This document shows positions 63,812-64,000 of a stretch of DNA of 64,000 nucleotides, piece by piece (positions within the stretch are counted from its first letter, which is position 1; each line of letters begins with the position of its first letter). Source of the stretch: Ruegeria arenilitoris. GTDB lineage: Bacteria > Pseudomonadota > Alphaproteobacteria > Rhodobacterales > Rhodobacteraceae. The notes below the pieces were generated by a model. It searched no databases. It was given only the letters and a program-made list of their open reading frames with translations, and was not told the DNA's origin. The position numbers and the translations under genes were made by a program. The stretch is taken from positions 18,305 through 82,304 of the forward strand of contig NZ_WQCA01000015.1 in the NCBI RefSeq assembly GCF_013032445.1, written 5' to 3'.

Positions 63812-64000
63812 TCAGTTGTCTTCGAATTGTACGCTTATGGCCCTTAGAACCGGGCCGGTCTCGCCCACTGCCGCCAGTTGACCGCGGAACGCCTGCCTCT
63901 GTCGTCCCTGGCCAATGCCGATCATACGGATGCCGAAGGTTTTGGGGACGCCACGGATGTGACCTTCGGGGTGCTTGCGCAACCGGATCAACCTTTCACG
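63812..64000 (-). CDS. 3' part of an unidentified convergent gene
   Basis: The minus-strand frame is open across all 62 codons from the window edge to TGA at 63812-63814. It reads RLIRLRKHPEGHIRGVPKTF, then GIRMIGIGQGRQRQAFRGQL and VLRAISVQFEDN. The base pattern looks coding and no other frame is better. I do not recognise the family. It probably continues the methylamine gene region beyond the window. Confidence 0.5.
   Translation of the reverse strand, partial: RERLIRLRKHPEGHIRGVPKTFGIRMIGIGQGRQRQAFRGQLAAVGETGPVLRAISVQFEDN

Overview
The window looks like a chromosomal segment of a marine alphaproteobacterium of the Rhodobacteraceae (Roseobacter group). This rests on high GC, tightly packed ATGA-overlapping operons, and the family content: XoxF, PQQ synthesis, glutathione-dependent formaldehyde oxidation, and N-methylglutamate genes. 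No tRNA, rRNA or CRISPR array was seen. All names come from reading the translations; no database search was run.

Region 1 (1-36 kb) is a methanol/formaldehyde oxidation locus. It opens with the 3' part of a BatABCD/MxaCLK-like operon (VWA, VWA, TPR, BatD-like). Next is a cytoplasmic two-component operon resembling FlhR/FlhS of Paracoccus, with a FIST-domain sensor gene between them. Then come small secreted proteins, a fused SoxYZ-like carrier, a zinc metallohydrolase and a pentapeptide-repeat protein. The catabolic core is GSH-dependent formaldehyde dehydrogenase, S-formylglutathione hydrolase, cytochrome c, xoxF (with the Asp-Tyr-Asp lanthanide signature), cytochrome c-553i (xoxG/cycB), xoxJ and a CXXCW protein. 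A second fused SoxYZ-like carrier, two YVTN beta-propellers and an MxaD-like protein follow. A LutA-like binding protein sits beside a very acidic PepSY-like secreted protein that is a candidate metal binder. A NitT/TauT-type ABC transporter, pqqABCDE, a membrane histidine kinase/OmpR pair and a LutE/LutF-like ATPase/permease pair complete the block. It ends with soxY-like, soxZ, cytochrome c and soxF/fccB genes. The inferred scheme is: XoxF oxidises methanol in the periplasm and passes electrons to cytochromes c; formaldehyde is oxidised through glutathione to formate; pqq genes supply cofactor; and Lut-like parts supply lanthanide. The Sox-like carriers have no assigned role.

Region 2 (36-52 kb) is an accessory surface-glycan island. 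It has four GT2 (PF13704-like) paralogues (one in a 778-aa fusion), GT61, GT8, two FkbM and two other methyltransferases, a sulfotransferase and an NAD-dependent epimerase. An IS5-family remnant lies at its left edge and two same-orientation IS6-family 3' remnants flank it. It also holds gene-poor stretches and a nucleotidyltransferase without a proper start.

Region 3 (52-57.5 kb) is a TetR regulator divergent from a polyamine-type ABC operon (potD-B-C-A-like) that ends in a metallo-beta-lactamase-fold hydrolase. A decayed IS5-family element follows.

Region 4 (58.5-64 kb) is a methylamine module: an XRE-cupin regulator, a perfect 15-bp palindrome at the mgs promoter, mgsABC (N-methylglutamate synthase), a T-tailed hairpin, gmaS (gamma-glutamylmethylamide synthetase), a terminator, and the 3' end of an unidentified convergent gene.
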